From Syngnathus acus (taxonomy: Eukaryota; Chordata; Actinopteri; Syngnathiformes; Syngnathidae): 64,000 nt of DNA. The notes beneath the pieces are model-generated. The model was not told the origin of the DNA. It did no database searches and worked only from the letters and a program-made list of their open reading frames with translations. The stretch is taken from positions 4,085,104 through 4,149,103 of the forward strand of contig NC_051105.1 of assembly GCF_901709675.1 (NCBI RefSeq). Reading direction: 5' to 3'. The translations under genes were made by a program, and so were the position numbers. Below are positions 25,979 through 40,045 of this stretch, piece by piece (within the stretch, counting starts at the first letter, position 1; each line of letters begins with the position of its first letter).

Positions 25979-26103
25979 GTAAACAGGTCATCCACCCTGG
26001 GCAGGTCCAGGCCGTGCAGGAAGAATTCTCTCCCAGTCAGCAGAGGGTCCAGTGGGCGAAAGAGCTCATTGCAGCATTTGAGCAACACCAGAAAGAAGGA
26101 AAG
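25979..26103 (+). CDS. CLYBL: CLYBL exon 7
   Basis: An exon of 125 nt completing a Gly codon and ending AAAGAAGGAAAG|GTAACC. It encodes KQVIHPGQVQAVQEEFSPSQ, then VQWAKELIAAFEQHQKEGK, the helical C-terminal segment that packs over the barrel. GKQVIHP is an invariant CitE-family motif. Confidence 0.97.
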
Positions 26104-27823
26104 GTAACCTTTTTTAATGTTTCCCAATTTTACTTACTCTTCATCTATGGCATCTTCGTCTACTTTTACAATGGTTTAGCCAAAAAGAAGCCACTGTGCT
26201 TGCCTTGCACTTTTTTTTTTTCTTTTTCGGGACAACACGTCGATTAAGTCACTGAAGCTGCAACCTCATTTAAAGCTCAGTTGAACTCCTAAATGCAGCA
26301 ATTTAAATGCTCTCTGCAAAGCCATAACAAGCAAATTAAGCATTCTTAAATTAACGACATACAAACACAAAAAGTACGACACAAGTGTACTCTTGTATGT
26401 CCCTCTCGCACACCTCTGGAGCTGGCCACAATGCAAAGTGTACACCCTTGGGTGACTCTCAGAGACAACATAAGAAGAGGGGGAGGTATAGGGGGTGGGG
26501 GGAGTCCTCAGGCCAATTAAGTGTACAATATTATTGTTCCTAATTTAGTGCATGGTTGGATCCTATGTGTCCAGCTCGGTAGGCTATCTCCTGTGGTAAT
26601 ACACAATCTGCCCACATCTCTCTCTTTCTCTCTCTCTCTCTCGTTCTCACTCTCTCCCTCCCCCTCTCTCTCTTACTTTCTTTCTCTCGCTTTCTCTCTC
26701 CCCCTCTTTCTTTCTCTCTCTCCCCCTCTCTCTTTCTTTCTCTCTCGCTCTATTTCTCTCTCTCGCTCGCTGTCTCCCCCTTTCTCGCACTCTCGTTGTC
26801 TCCCCCTTTCTCGCTCTCTCGCCGCCCACCCCACGAGGACGCCTCTTAGCCTGCCTGGTACCAGGGATCCTATAGGCTCCCTTTTTGTGTGTGTTAAGTG
26901 GTTGAAAAACTTTGTTGCTTTTGTGTTACAGCATGGCGGGTGCTTCCAGCATTGCTTTATTATTTTTTGGTGTTGTTTTGTTTTCTTAACCAAGACACAC
27001 TCCCACCAGAGTACATGATATCGCCATTTCTAGCAACTTGCTGGTTGTAATGAGAATTTCATTGGAACTAACAAAAAGTGAAGTATTAATTTGCTTCTTC
27101 TGTCAACCCCCCAAAATATTTAGTGCAATGTATGATTTTCTTATGGAATCCTGCCTAATTCACTTACGTGCTCATAAAGAAGCTGCTACAGGTATATTTT
27201 GCCCTCTGCGTCATTCACATCTCAGTTTCAACAATGTTGTGTTGCGGAAGCATTACATCCTGACATATTTTAACTCAATTATCATAAAAAAAAAATCTGT
27301 TACTTGCAGCATGCTTTGGTAATAGTAAGTGTCCAGATATGCAGTTTACAAGCGACTTCATACATAGTCTTCTTGTGAAAATTTAAAACAAATCCAGAGA
27401 AAAAAAAAATCATCTGCTTCATGTACGTATTACATTTTCCACAAATACGACCAATGCGCTCCCAAAAATATCTCATTTTCCTGCAAATAAATATATTTGC
27501 AGGGGGACTCCCCCATCCCCCAAAAAGTTTTATAACACCCTCCCTAAATATGGCTAACAAATTCATAGTTTGCCCATAGTTTCAAAGCACTCGTGTATTA
27601 TTTCTCTTAGGTTTTATAGTAACCTCCAAAATATGACTTTCCTACAAATTAAATTGCATTACATTTTGAATGGAATTCTACTAAATTATCCTGTGTTAGC
27701 CGTACTACAAATGAATGTATGAAATAATTCACAAACAAACTTCTTTACCCCAACACTAACTATATCTTCACAACATGAAAGTTTAACTTGCATTTTTCTG
27801 GCCTTTTTTTTCAATCTTCCCAG
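26104..27823 (+). other. CLYBL: CLYBL intron 7
   Basis: A 1.7 kb intron, donor GTAACC and acceptor CTTCCCAG. Its main content is the pyrimidine tract at 26613-26822; the rest is unremarkable. Confidence 0.85.
26613..26822. repeat. Long CT-rich low-complexity tract
   Basis: About 210 bp of CTCTCT with interspersed CCCC and CTTT units, nearly pure polypyrimidine on the plus strand. It explains long spurious Ser/Leu and Arg/Glu reading frames on both strands. It is mirror-repeat-like and could form intramolecular triplex DNA. Confidence 0.9.
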
Positions 27824-27919
27824 GGTGCGTTCACGTTCCACGGTAGCATGATTGACATGCCCTCCCTGAAGCAAGCGCAGAACATCGTCACGCTCTCTGC
27901 TGCCGTGCCACAGAAATAA
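27824..27919 (+). CDS. CLYBL: CLYBL exon 8, C terminus and stop
   Basis: The last coding exon (31 codons plus TAA at 27917-27919). It encodes GAFTFHGSMIDMPSLKQAQN and ends VTLSAAVPQK. The Asp in SMIDMP corresponds to the residue known as D320 in human CLYBL, required for catalysis, and is intact. With the other six exons it gives 323 residues and an unbroken enzyme apart from the unplaced first exon. Confidence 0.97.
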   Translation, partial: GAFTFHGSMIDMPSLKQAQNIVTLSAAVPQK

Positions 27920-28400
27920 TGTGGGCCGCCAGGGACCAAGAACTGCTGGTGGAGGGGGGCCGCGGGCCAGGCAGGCACTGGACTTTGCCTGACACCAAGT
28001 TTGCTTTCAATTTAGGGATGTTGGACTTTTTGGGAGCGAAAATTCTACATTTGGACAAGCTCTTCCCTGGGGGCTTCTGGTGGAGGGGCGCCATCATTCC
28101 ATCATCCCGAGCCCACACCTGCATTCTCCTCGAGGTCACCATCAAAGCATCTTGATGGTCTGAGCCACTGGGCGAAAAGGGTAAACAAACACTATTTTGA
28201 TTTGCGGGAGAGCCATTCACCCCCATTCACACCCGCTCCCGCCCTCTTCAGGGGCCGGCTCATAAACGCAGAACAACGTGAACTCACCATTTAGCGTCTT
28301 TGTGTGGCTCCCTTGAGCAAAAGTCATGCGGCTCCTTGCGCGGGCAGCCTGCGGGTCTAACTGTGGGCAAATATAATAAAAGCTGCCTGATCTCTCATTT
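27920..28400 (+). other. CLYBL: CLYBL 3' untranslated region with poly(A) signal
   Basis: Non-coding DNA directly after the CLYBL stop. A canonical AATAAA lies at 28375-28380, and cleavage is expected 10-30 nt later, giving a 3' UTR of about 480 nt. No earlier canonical signal was noticed. The precise end is inferred. Confidence 0.6.
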
Positions 28401-30020
28401 AAGGTGAAGCCACTTTATTCCAAGCGGGCCGCCTCTTGCAGTACTCGGAACCCCAGCGGTGGTGCGTGTCCTACTATCATGCTACAATATGTCGGCGTGG
28501 AATTGCACGCAGGCAAACCATAGTGTTTGAAAAACGCTGTTGCCCCAGCACAGCCCATCCTAGCTTTTGTCTTCTCCTGAGGATAATTGAGGGGGGGTGT
28601 CGCAAGTGCTTCATAGTGCCATTGGTGACCATGGCAATGAAAAGCTCCCTTTACACCCCACCTCATCCACTCATCTTCCCCTCGCTTTCTTGCCACTGTA
28701 TGATGTATTGTGTCTGCAGACAGGCCCGGGTCTGCGCCAGGACCCGACCGGACAAAAAAAAAAAAAAAACTGTGCCCAAGCCAAAGGCCCCAATAGTAAG
28801 CTGTCTGTCTGGCGTTTGGCCACATTATTCCTCCCTCTCCTGCTCCACTTTTTGCTGTCTACTATTGACCAGCGTTTGTGTTTGTTTGTTTTCACAACTG
28901 ATGCAGAGGTCGGCGAACAAAACTGCTCCTTCTATTTACGGCTTTCATTAAGTGAATCCGCACACACAGTACAAACAAGGAAAATGTGGCGCCACAAATT
29001 GTCAATGTGATTTTAGTAGGATTTTATACAAAATAAGGTATTTTAGTTATTTATTTCATCATTTTAAGATACACTAGCACTAATTGGTTAAAATAATTGT
29101 TAAAGTGGATTTTGCTTGCCAAATGTGTTGTATTTTTGTTGAAAAGTCCACGTCCATGTTTTTCTACAAAATTCTCCAGGGCTCATGTTTACTTTTCGGA
29201 ATGTTTTAGAGCCTGACATTGCAAAAATTAAGTAGGATTTTATTTTATACAAGGGGTTTTATGAGGAAAAGTAAGCATTCATTTTTCAGGGGTTTGAGCA
29301 TCCCCCAAACCCTTCTTCACCGTACCCAACCCCCCTTGAGTTCATTATTGTGGAGTTGTTGCTTGGAAGTGACCTGTGGACAAAGGCACGGGAAAATACT
29401 TTTTCTGTAACGTGCGACAAAATTCTTGTCTAATCTTAATTTGGCTTGAAAAGTGGCATTTAGCAGGGTGACCTCAATTGTTAATTTTACTCAAATTGGC
29501 AAATAACGTTTTTTAAATGTTTTAATCAAAGATTGATTTTTAAAAAAATTAGAGCACAGCATGTCTGCCCTGGAGTGGTTTATTAATTAAGTTAGTTTTT
29601 ACCCTCTATGGCGTTAGTGATGCACATGTTGCTGAAAATTCATCCGCCATGAGCACCACATGGGACCCATGCTATTACTGAACTTCACAAAGTTTGCCAG
29701 TTGTCAACAGGTGTCCCCTGCTGAGAGGAAGAAGTTGTATGCAGGAATAGTGGAAATAATGACTTCAGTATTTCTTTTTCCCCCTCTTTTAACATGTGTT
29801 CATGTCACTCACGCCCTTTTTATTCAGGTTTTTGCTCTCTCTACAAAAACACGACTCCAATGACATTTCTGCAGATTAGATGGATCCCCGCGTGTGTCTC
29901 CGCACTGTGTAATGCTACATGACGTGTCTATTATGCGTGGAACTGATATGATCTTCCATCCCGCTCGGCTGCTTTATTTAAACGCGTGTCTTCAGCGTTT
30001 CCCCGAGAGACAGACAGAGA

Positions 30021-30450
30021 GAGTAAATTACAATTAACACGATTAGAAGCTCGCTCAAATTGCGGCGGGAATCAATTAGTCTGCGAGCAGTGTTTGGTGA
30101 TGTGTTGCCTGAGATTGCTTTCATAAATGACGAGAGGGCGGCGTGAGTGAGTGCGTGCGTGCATGTATGCAAAACACCGTCGGAGGAGAATTAAAATGTC
30201 GCGTTTTACATATTTCCCCATTAATCCTAATGGGGCCCGTGTGGCAGGCAAATGTGTGTGCTTTTATTCTAATTCCTCCTCCCCACCCGGGGAAGCTCCC
30301 GAATAATGACTTGATGTTTTAATAGACTTCTAATGACAATATATGAGCAGCTAATTGCAGCAGAAAATCATTATGAGGGGCAAAATAGATGTGACTGATT
30401 AATCAGGATTAACTTTGGCATATTGTCTCAATTAGCTATTTTGACAGTCA
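30021..30450. promoter_or_regulatory. Candidate developmental enhancer block
   Basis: The block is free of simple repeats and unusually rich in homeodomain-type cores: ATTAAC, CAATTAG, TTAATCC, CTAATTG and TTAATCAGGATTAA. It lies in the desert 3' of ZIC5. The composition matches vertebrate conserved non-coding elements. Conservation itself could not be tested here. Confidence 0.35.
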
Positions 30451-33400
30451 ACATTATTTTTCACAGGAAAATTATCAATTTAAAATGGAACAAGGATTAA
30501 CGTTTTCTATCATTTTAGACAAAATTCTCAAAAGGATGATATTGACTTTCCTGAATGTTTCTGAGCCCGACCTTGCAAAGGATTTTGTGCAAAGAAAATA
30601 ATTTCAGGAGAACATAAATGTTTTTGGGGATGCTTTAGATAACAAATTGGATTTGAAATAAAACTGCATGGATCGTGTTGTTAGGGGGGAATCTGTTGCA
30701 AAACCTAGTCACAGAAGACCATTTATCTGTCCTTTTATTATATTTATTTTATTTTTATTTTATATTTCAAAATACAAGCGGTAAGGTGCTTGCCATACAT
30801 GACACATTTATCTAATTCATTTAATCCAAATTAGTGACATAATCTATCAGGAAAATCATTTGAAGGCACAAAGATTATATATTTTCAAAATTTTACGGAG
30901 TCTGCCATGCCTTACTTTTTTTGTTTACACGGGTGTGCTCTATTTATAGATTAAAGTAAGACCATTACTAATTTAATTAACTAAATTATGTAAAATTCTG
31001 ATGGCACAAAGCACGTCATTTTTTAATAGTCAAATTGAAATCGATGTGAAATGCAAATAAGCTTCGCTTTCAAGGCAGGTGTACAGCCCACCTGCTGATG
31101 AGGCTGAATGGGGCTCTGCAGAAGGTCTTCTAAAGAGGCTGTGAAGTTGCTTGTATAGCAATACGAAATCAAGGTGTAGTAAAAAGAACAATAATCCGTT
31201 TTAGCGTTACATTTTATACAAGTCTCACATTTTATACAAATTGTTTCAATTCAGTTGGAGCCCCACCTTTTCCAAAACCCAATTCTTTCCACGTAGACTT
31301 ATTCCCGGCCCACATCAAAGTCTAAACAGGGACTAGCGTAATCCACTAGAATCTCGAAGGTGGAGTGTTGACCTATAAATGGGACATACTGAGTGTCCTT
31401 AATTTTTTTTTTCTATGGTGTCTATTTGTCATGTGACAATTGTAGGCCAAAATTATTTATTATAATATTAGTTTTCTCTATTTTATTGAACATTAAAACC
31501 GATTTTGACATTTAAAATAACTTCTTACATTAGCGTTTGCCATTTTAGCAAAAACATATTAGTCATCCTTTGTTTAATACCGCGCATACCTTAACGGGAG
31601 ACTTGATGAAAACGTTCTAAAATTAAAAAAAAGTTCCTCACGCTTGATTCTTGCTATATTATTAGGTACACCGCCACACTCTAATGATAGCCAATGTAAC
31701 AATTCTGCTTTGAATTATTCTGTCCATTGATTAAAGGTGTAAATTCATGAGTTGTCTGAAATTGTGGGCATAGCTTTTTCGCTGTCCCAAACAAAGTAGA
31801 TGTTTTTATAAAAGGCCAAAAGAGGAAATAAACAACAGATCCCCTTGCATGCATTATGAGCATCTTGCTGTTTTTGTTTTGATGTACGTGGCAGACCAGA
31901 TCAGACGCTTTAGCGAACTGCAGATGGCCCACGAGCCTTACTTTGCACAACTTTGCTTTATTGTAGTTTTTTGAACGGTTTTATTTGTTGTATCAGAGGA
32001 GGACAGAGTGGATGGCAACGTATCGGTCACGCTCGAGACTCAAACACAACATAATCCAATTAAAAAGACGATAACCCTGCACTTGGGTATTCTTTTTCTC
32101 TTTCTTCGCTGACAAGCACTCTTGTGCTCCCACGTGAAAGGAAGGAGTCAAGAGCCCTCTCTCTTAATCCCAGCCACGAACCACCAGTGAAAGAAAAGCC
32201 CTCATTGGTCCTCAAGCTTTGTATGGATCATGCCCCTGACACCCCCTCCTCTTCTTTTTTTTCAGGGGGCTCATCACAGTGCAAGGCAGCCTGTTAATTT
32301 GGCTCTTCAACCAAATAGGAGGAGGGGGAAGGTTTATTCAAAGGTGGTGACAGTTGTTAGTTTGTTTGAATGAGGAACACTAAATAATCACTTTGTATTC
32401 AGTGTCCTCTTAAGTGGATCAAACGTTGCTTTATAGGACAAGTCACAGTTTCAAACAAAAGTATTAGGTCGGGGACTCTTTTATGATGGAATTTTACTTT
32501 ATAAAACAGTCAAGGTGTGATTCAAGTATACTATAGACTTCTAGTTTTAATTCAAGAATTTAAAAAAAATATTAAGCAGCCCAAAACTAAATAAAACAAT
32601 TAAGTATCAGGCATTTGGTAGTAGGAAGAAGTCAGTACAATATGAGCAATAAAATTAATCACACAAACCAAGTTACAAAGCGGATTTGTGGCCCGTTTTA
32701 CGGCACTGCTTATACTATCAACAAACCAAAAACACATCTGCACTCAGAACATTATTTTTTATGGGAAATAAAATTACTCAAAAGTCAACCAACAAACATT
32801 GTGTTCCTCTGTAGGCAACAATAGTCCAAGTGCATCCAGCTAAACATAAGAGCTTCTTCGTATTTTAGGTGTTGCAAAGTGACAGGTAATAGGCATTAAT
32901 CCTCTCTATATGAGAAAGAGGGCTGGGGTAGGGGTTAAGAACATCTTCAGTAAATGGGTGGGGGCGGTTGGGGTTAATGAAGTGCCACTTGCCCTTTGGG
33001 GTCGCAGTCACAGTGTGCAGCATGGCAAGTTTCAATGTCTATTTGTTTTGAATACTTTCGCAGCGGGCATATGATGTGAGTTTTGGTTATAGACTACCAT
33101 AATGTGCAATCTAATGAGATCCAATAGTTCCACCTTCTGAGCTATTGTCACGACTGTAAGAGAAGCCGGTCGTACACAGCCTGTTAAAGATGGCGTTTCG
33201 ACACCTTTTTTCAGTGTTGCTGTTTTGTGAATAAAAATGAACATAATGGGGCTTTTCAGATGGCAAATGATGCTCCTCTACTGATTGTCATGTTTAGGAG
33301 ATAAATCATCAAAGTTGTGAGTCATTTGTTATGTTTGTGTATAATTTGAGAAAGGAAGCAGGTTGACATTGAATAGCAGTGGGCCAAGAATCGACCCTTG

Positions 33401-34368
33401 TGGTTGGGTGGCAAATCGCCAATAGTATATTGATTACAAGTAGAGGTACAAGTAGTACCTGTCATGTAGGGTGGGATTGAAACCAGTTTAGAGTTGTCTC
33501 AATCAATCTGTACCAGAAGCTCCTTATTATTTAGTCGGTATTTCCCCTGTTGTTGTTCTGTGAAACTCCACCATTACAGAATTTGGAAGTGTTTTAGGGC
33601 AAAGTTGACATATCATTTTCACTGCTCTTTCCCAACGTTACAGTTTGTATTCAACTCAGACGCTGAATTTTGGGGGAAGGCCAAGTCAACCTCGTAATTC
33701 TCTGAGTTGTGAGGTTGTGTCAGATCCATAAGTGGTCATTTTCTAACAGCTTTTAAACTGATTTATTCTGTGTGGGGAAGGGGCAGTCAGCACCAAGTAA
33801 ACCTGTCAGTTTTCTGTCTTTTGAGGTAGACCAGAGCCAAAACGACTCATCAGATTTTCACACAACATTTCTGGGCTTGCTTTGAACAGAATGAGATGAT
33901 GAAGTTGACAAAGCAAAGTTTCTGGCCTGTAATTCAGAGGGCTTCTGCAATGCTGGAGCAGGAATGTTAAGTTGAACTTCCGACAGTCACTTCTCCTGCC
34001 CTGTTGTCATGAAAGCATTTGTCGCTATCGGACTAGCAATCAGCAGCTGCGAGGTGGCAATTTTTCAGCATCTCTGCGTGAAAAAGGGCTTGGGACAGTG
34101 TCGATTTTGGTGCTAATCCAAACTGGGGAGTAGTTGGGCCTTGAGTGCCATTCTGCTTGTCACTAAGATGGATCTGACATGATGTCTTGTGCGAGGGCTG
34201 CTGTCATTTACTCGCAAATATGTCTGCAGAAGGCCAAAAGGTGGCTGTCCCCTGCTCGCGTCCTCTTAATGACATAATTAGTCTTATGATTGGGACCGTC
34301 CGGAACAAAGTGTCCTGTGGGATACATTAGAGATGTCATCGAAGAGCTCTCCATAGACTTGAAGGTTT

Positions 34369-34374
<6 letters not shown>

Positions 34375-34404
<30 letters not shown>
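34375..34404. repeat. T30 homopolymer
   Basis: Thirty consecutive T. It could be a poly(A) tail of a minus-strand retroposon lying to its right, but I recognise no element there and found no target duplication. Confidence 0.8.
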
Positions 34405-34406
<2 letters not shown>

Positions 34407-36479
34407 CATCAAAGAAGACCAATCAAAACAAGCAATTGGAGTACAGAAGCTATTCTGCGGACACCATAGGTCATCTTGGCATTCAATCATTTCTGTCCTA
34501 AGCCTCTTCCGGGGCCTCACTGGGTCTCTTTGAAGCCATGGGTCAAATGGAGACCCCCATATCTCAATCTCATTGCCTATCCAGCCATTTGTGCTTCCTT
34601 TCTGGCTTATCCCAGGCAGGCTGCAAACATCAAGGCAGCACATTTTCTTCTGACCAACTCAGGCCCATATCAGTCATTGCCAAAGCCAAGCCATTTGGAT
34701 GTGTGCCGCCTGTCATGTTTCTGGATCCACCAAAGTCCGAGGGAGGTCCCTGTCACTGCATGGTTGGAGGGGTCATGAGATGCTTTTTTTTTTTTTTTTT
34801 TAAACTGGTGCACTGGTTTATCACCATGGATTAGAGCTCCAACAGTGAGGCTGAAGTTGGTCCGTGGTGGACTTCCATTGAGATGATAATAGGCAGAGCA
34901 GTTTTATGTGAAGTTCTTTTTTTCTATGATCATGGACATTACCTTCCTCCATTCGTCCTATCATGTCCGAATACTGACCTTTTCCCGCAGGCAAACGGGA
35001 TGCATCCAAGGCCTCCCTCCCTCTGTCGATAGCTCTGCTTCTGGGATACCAATCTGCGCCTGCAGTATAATGGATAGAGTAATGGATAGAGTAAAAAATG
35101 TTCACGATATAATGTTATTCTGTCATTGCGGGAAACTTCATTATTGATAAAGGAGCTGTACCATGCTATTTGCAAGCTGTCCAGTTAATTATATAGACAT
35201 ATATGATTATTATTACCTTTGGCATAATGGTGATCAAATGTTTTTAAAAAATAAGATTTACTTTCGTTTTCTCTGATCGGGTGGGGCTGCTGTTTAGAGA
35301 AGAGGAATGAGCAGTTCTCCAAGTAAACACCACATTGGTGCAAGAGGGGGTACAGGATTAGCAATTTAACATGGCTAAAAGCACAACATTTTGATGTAAT
35401 ATTTGGCTCATTTATTCAATGAATAAATCCCTACAATGAGGTTGAGTCATTCAGGATAGATATCTATGGAATGGACTTTAAAAGTGCACCACTGCATCAA
35501 TTTTCTACTAGATGGAGTCTTGACATTTTCATTGAATCTTCTTGGATGTTTTTAAGACTCCCTCTTGTATAAATTTTGAAATCAATACAGTATGGAGTGA
35601 AGTGCAATGCATTAGGCTTCATGGAAAGAGGCTTATTTTGAAAGGACCACCACAGGATAGTGTTCACACTCCAGCGATTAAGCTGCTCCTTATACTGTCC
35701 ACTCTCATCCCTGGGCACAAATCAAGAGTGTCCATCCCATAAGAAGTCCATCTGCTTCTCTTTCCTTCTGTCCTTCCCCCCTCCATCTCCCTCCACCTGG
35801 CCATGTTCTGTTTCTTTCCAAGTATGCTGAAGCCTACATCCTGCATTTAGAGGCTTTTAGGGGAAGCTGGTCATTCAGCGAGAGGCCACTGGGCTTAGCT
35901 TGCTCACGCCTATCTGCACTTTCCTATCGACTTTGTGGCCGGCGGCGGACTGCAGAAGGAGCGGCTAGCAGGAAGTGACTCGTCCGTGGACGACCTTGCT
36001 CTCCGCTCACCTACTGGCTTGGAGTGGCTCCCAGTCCTCGGGATGGGGCCTGTTGGACCAGCACCAAGTCCTCTACCCCCGCAGATGTTATGTTAGCCAG
36101 CCACCAGATATGATATATTGTCTGTTGTGCAGATAATGGTCGGCGACTGCCAAAGCAGGCTTTAGGATATAATTTGTACTAATTTATTGCACAGTTTAAG
36201 ATTTATGGATAGATGCTTGTTGCCAACAAACAGCTAATCCAGACGTAAAATTAACTAAACTTTTTTTTTTTTTAAATGATTATGACAATGAATTCCTCCT
36301 CTTATTGTCACAATGCATCTTAACTCCCTCTGGAAAAGATGCAAAACTAGACTTTATCATGTTGTGTTATGATTATAGTTGTTAAAAATGTTATATTTTT
36401 GTGATGCACTGATATAGTTCTTGTCAGATTACCATAGAAGTAAATAGTTTAGGTTTGTTATTGGATGTTCGATGCCATT

Positions 36480-36800
36480 TTTTGTCGGACTAATACCAGT
36501 ACGATCACTCAACTCTTGAGTAGTTACTGATACCACGAATACTTTGAATACTCCAAATTTCCAAAAGAACAATGACAGAAAACCATACATCCCAAAATAG
36601 CATATTTCTTTGGAATTTGTATAAAATTAATGGCAATTCTTGTTTGTATTTCTCAATTTCAATAGTTAAACACATTAGATTTGGATCGTAAAACAGCCAC
36701 AAAAGGGCAGCCCAATACCGGTATCGACTGCTGTCATGATACCGATACCTTGAAATTAATCCGGGTATCAGACCCAGAGCTAGAATCTGTACTTGTCCAT
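36480..36800 (-). repeat. Degenerate interspersed repeat with GGTATCGGTATC words
   Basis: Several copies of ACCGGTATCG/GATACCGATACC and AGTACTGATACC-type words recur over about 300 bp and the right end carries CATCGGTGCTGAC. Similar text is found in dispersed fish repeats. No TIRs, tail or ORF can be defined, so boundaries and class are uncertain. Confidence 0.35.
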
Positions 36801-39800
36801 CGGTGCTGACTCCCATTTAACATGAGTTTGAATGTGATTGGTTAATTCTGAACACAGCCACATACCTGCTTTCAGGAATGGGGTTTTTTTTTTCAGAAGG
36901 ACATTATCTCAATTGTCAATCAATATTTTTATGTATTTCACTATTAGTACAAGGAATAGATGACATTAATGGTGATCAATTGAGGTCATTTATCTCACTT
37001 TTTCATATCTTTTCAGGAGTGGAGCTTTGAATGTCTTACTATTGTGAACCCTGTTGCTTCATTGTCAACCTAACATGTCTCAAGTGAAAACTTATTTTCT
37101 TCCTTCCTCGATATGAAAACCTCTCACCCACAAAAAAAAAAATCCTGATGTGTTCACTGAGTAATTGATTTAATGAAGTTCCCTAGAAGGGTCCAGGTCA
37201 GTCCAGTGACCCCCCCTGAGAGTTCACATTGTCACGTGTTTTGCCTCCCTTGCTTCTCTTGGCCTCTGAGGTAAATGCACAGCTGCTTTGAGCTGGCCCA
37301 AACGTGGATGACAAGACCACCATACACATCTTTCATGTACCCAATTGGACCCCTAAAAGCAACACCAATCACTAAATAAATGCAATTCATTTAGTATGTG
37401 TAGAGAAAACGCCCAGGAGTGCAATATAGTGTCAACAACACTCTTAAGAGATGTAATCTTAAAAAAAAGTTAAGCTAATGTGACTTCCTCATATAAATTT
37501 GAAGTAAATGTTTTGTTCCTAACATTTCATCTCCACCTCAGATAGGTACCTCGACGATAGACATCGGATTTTTTTCTTTTTCCAAGATAACATTTTGAGG
37601 GGGTGTAATGTGACTCTTGCATTAAACTGGATTTTATTTCCCCCCTTCCTGGCTTTCTTCCCCAATTTTTCATGGCACACACAAAACATGAGGCCTGCCA
37701 CTTGCAGGGTGGCTCTGCATGCGCACAAGACGAGTGGCTTTTTATTTAAACACACGCAAGGACATCTGATTTCATGACTCTCAGGTGAAATAAAGTGCTT
37801 CCACTTCTCACCTCACCCCCACAAAAAGGAGCCCACCCCTCCCAAAATAGTCCACATGAGAAATATGTAGTCTTTCAAATTCTATTTTTAAAACGATGTA
37901 CAAAAATTACCAACAACAAAAATGTTTTCAGCATGTACCATCTTGAACCCCCCTCCCCAACTAAAAAAGATCTTTATCAAGGGTGCATGCACATGAGAAA
38001 TTGGACCTCGAAAAGATAATCCATCCAAAGTGAGACCCCCTTTTCCCCTCCCCCCAAAATAGATGGGCCCCCATTTGACTGCTTAAAAAAAATATTGTGG
38101 ATTCAACATGTGACAAACAAGTGTGTGCAGAGAAGTGTGTGTGTTATACACACTAAAATGTGATGTGGCCGTCTAACACAAATATTTAAAAAAGGCTTTG
38201 ATTGTGCATGTTTCCTTTAAGCCCCCCCAACCAAAAAGTGGCCACCCCTAACAATGTACCCCTAATGCACACGAGATGTGTTTAAATCGAATTTTTACAG
38301 GTAATGTCTCATGTGTCTTTCAATTGTAAAAAAATAAAAGTCCGTGCGTTTTTTCCAAACCCCGTAAAAACCAGGCCACCCATTGTAAGATGCGCCTCCT
38401 TACGCCCGCCCCTGGCAGAAGGGTTGCACCTTTTGGAAGAAGAAAAAAAAAATTAAGAGTGCTGAACCAAACGTAGGAAAATTAAGTTTGTTACTGCATG
38501 TCAGCCCCCCGGGTAAAAAAAAAAAAAAAACTGAGAAGGGAGCTCTGTAAGGTGCGCCTGCAAAATGCGCAGGTGCGCCCCCCCTAATCCACACACACTT
38601 TTTTTTTTTTTAAAGTGGGATCAAATTGACACCTTCAGATAAAAAATCTGCCGCAGTTAAATTTGTTTGGTGTGTGCACCTACGTATCCAGCCCCTTTTC
38701 TCTCTTTTTTATTTTTATTTTTTTTTGTAAGGGCGTCGTTTTTTCTTCTTCTTGCTTTGTCCTATCGTTCAAATAGTGGCGTCTGCATGTCTGACTCGGC
38801 CGGTTACTGATTTGCAGGCGGCGTGTTAAGGTGGCCCGTGTAAGTACATTTCCACGGGCGTCCCACTAAAGGAGAACAAATCGCTGACAAAGGAGCGCCT
38901 TCTCCCATTCAGTTGCGTCGTTAGGACAACCCCAAAAGTATTCCCGGGATAATAAGTTCCACTTCAAAGCCTTTCCCACTCGCGGATGACCGCCGCCTCG
39001 CTTCTTCGCCTTCTTGTTCTTTTTTTTCTTCTTCTTCATTTTGTGTTTTGAGCTCTCCTCCTCTTCATGCCATATAAGAGCAACTATTTATATTATTAAT
39101 TTCTTGATTGAGAAAGATGAGTAAACGGCTTTTAAGAAGGCACCTTGCACCCACCTTATTAAAAGAAGGGGGGGGGGGCAATTAAAACTATGAAAGAACA
39201 AGTGTACTGTGAAATGGCTTGTGTAATTTGCAGTTCATAAATGTATATTTTGCATCTATTTATTTATTCTGCTAAATTGTATTATTATTCTATGGTAAAT
39301 AGTAATTTTGACTTAATGCAGGCAAGTATGGGTTTTTTTTTTCATTCTGTTTTTCTTTTTTGTGCACACAACATGGGACTGCAATTGTCTTGGGACAATC
39401 GTAACACCACTGCAACATGCAAATAGTGTATGAAATCCTTCCCCCCCCCCCCCCTATCAAATTTCTTTTTCACTGCAGCTTTAATTACAGATGATGGTTA
39501 TGGTTTGATTGGTTTGCTAATTGGCTATCACTATCAAATATGCTCTATTTTCCTTCTATTTTAACCAAGGATCATGGCGATCCATTTATTAAAGGGAAAC
39601 AACTGTATGTTATAGATGCAGAGTGACTTTTTAATATATCTAGTGTTCTTGGACTAGCCTAGCGTTAAGATTCTAATGCTGTATTATTATGAATATAAAA
39701 AATGCAGCAGAGGTCAGTATACACCACAATGCGTATTATTTTTTGGACTAACATTTCAGTATGTATTATTTGATATAGTTTTAATGATCACATTGTAGAA

Positions 39801-40045
39801 AAACAGCAGAGGATGAGCATAAAGATATAATGGCAGTATATATTCTTTTCTTGAACACTTTTGTTTTTTTACACCATGTAAAACTATTATTTTTTCCCCA
39901 ATGTGCATTAGAAGACCCAATATAATACAATTTGCTGCACATCTGCTGTAGCCGAGCTAATGTTTTCCCACTATAAACATACATATTTTCCTATAGGCCT
40001 TTGCTTATAGGCCTACGTGTGTTGACATACATCCTTGAAACTGCT

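Noticed and set aside
26521-27018. Long Ser/Leu-rich reading frame
   Set aside because: It is translation of the CT-rich low-complexity tract.
34371-34834. Overlapping open frames on both strands next to a T30 run, as a possible retrogene
   Set aside because: No recognisable protein, no target duplication, and frames start or end in homopolymers.
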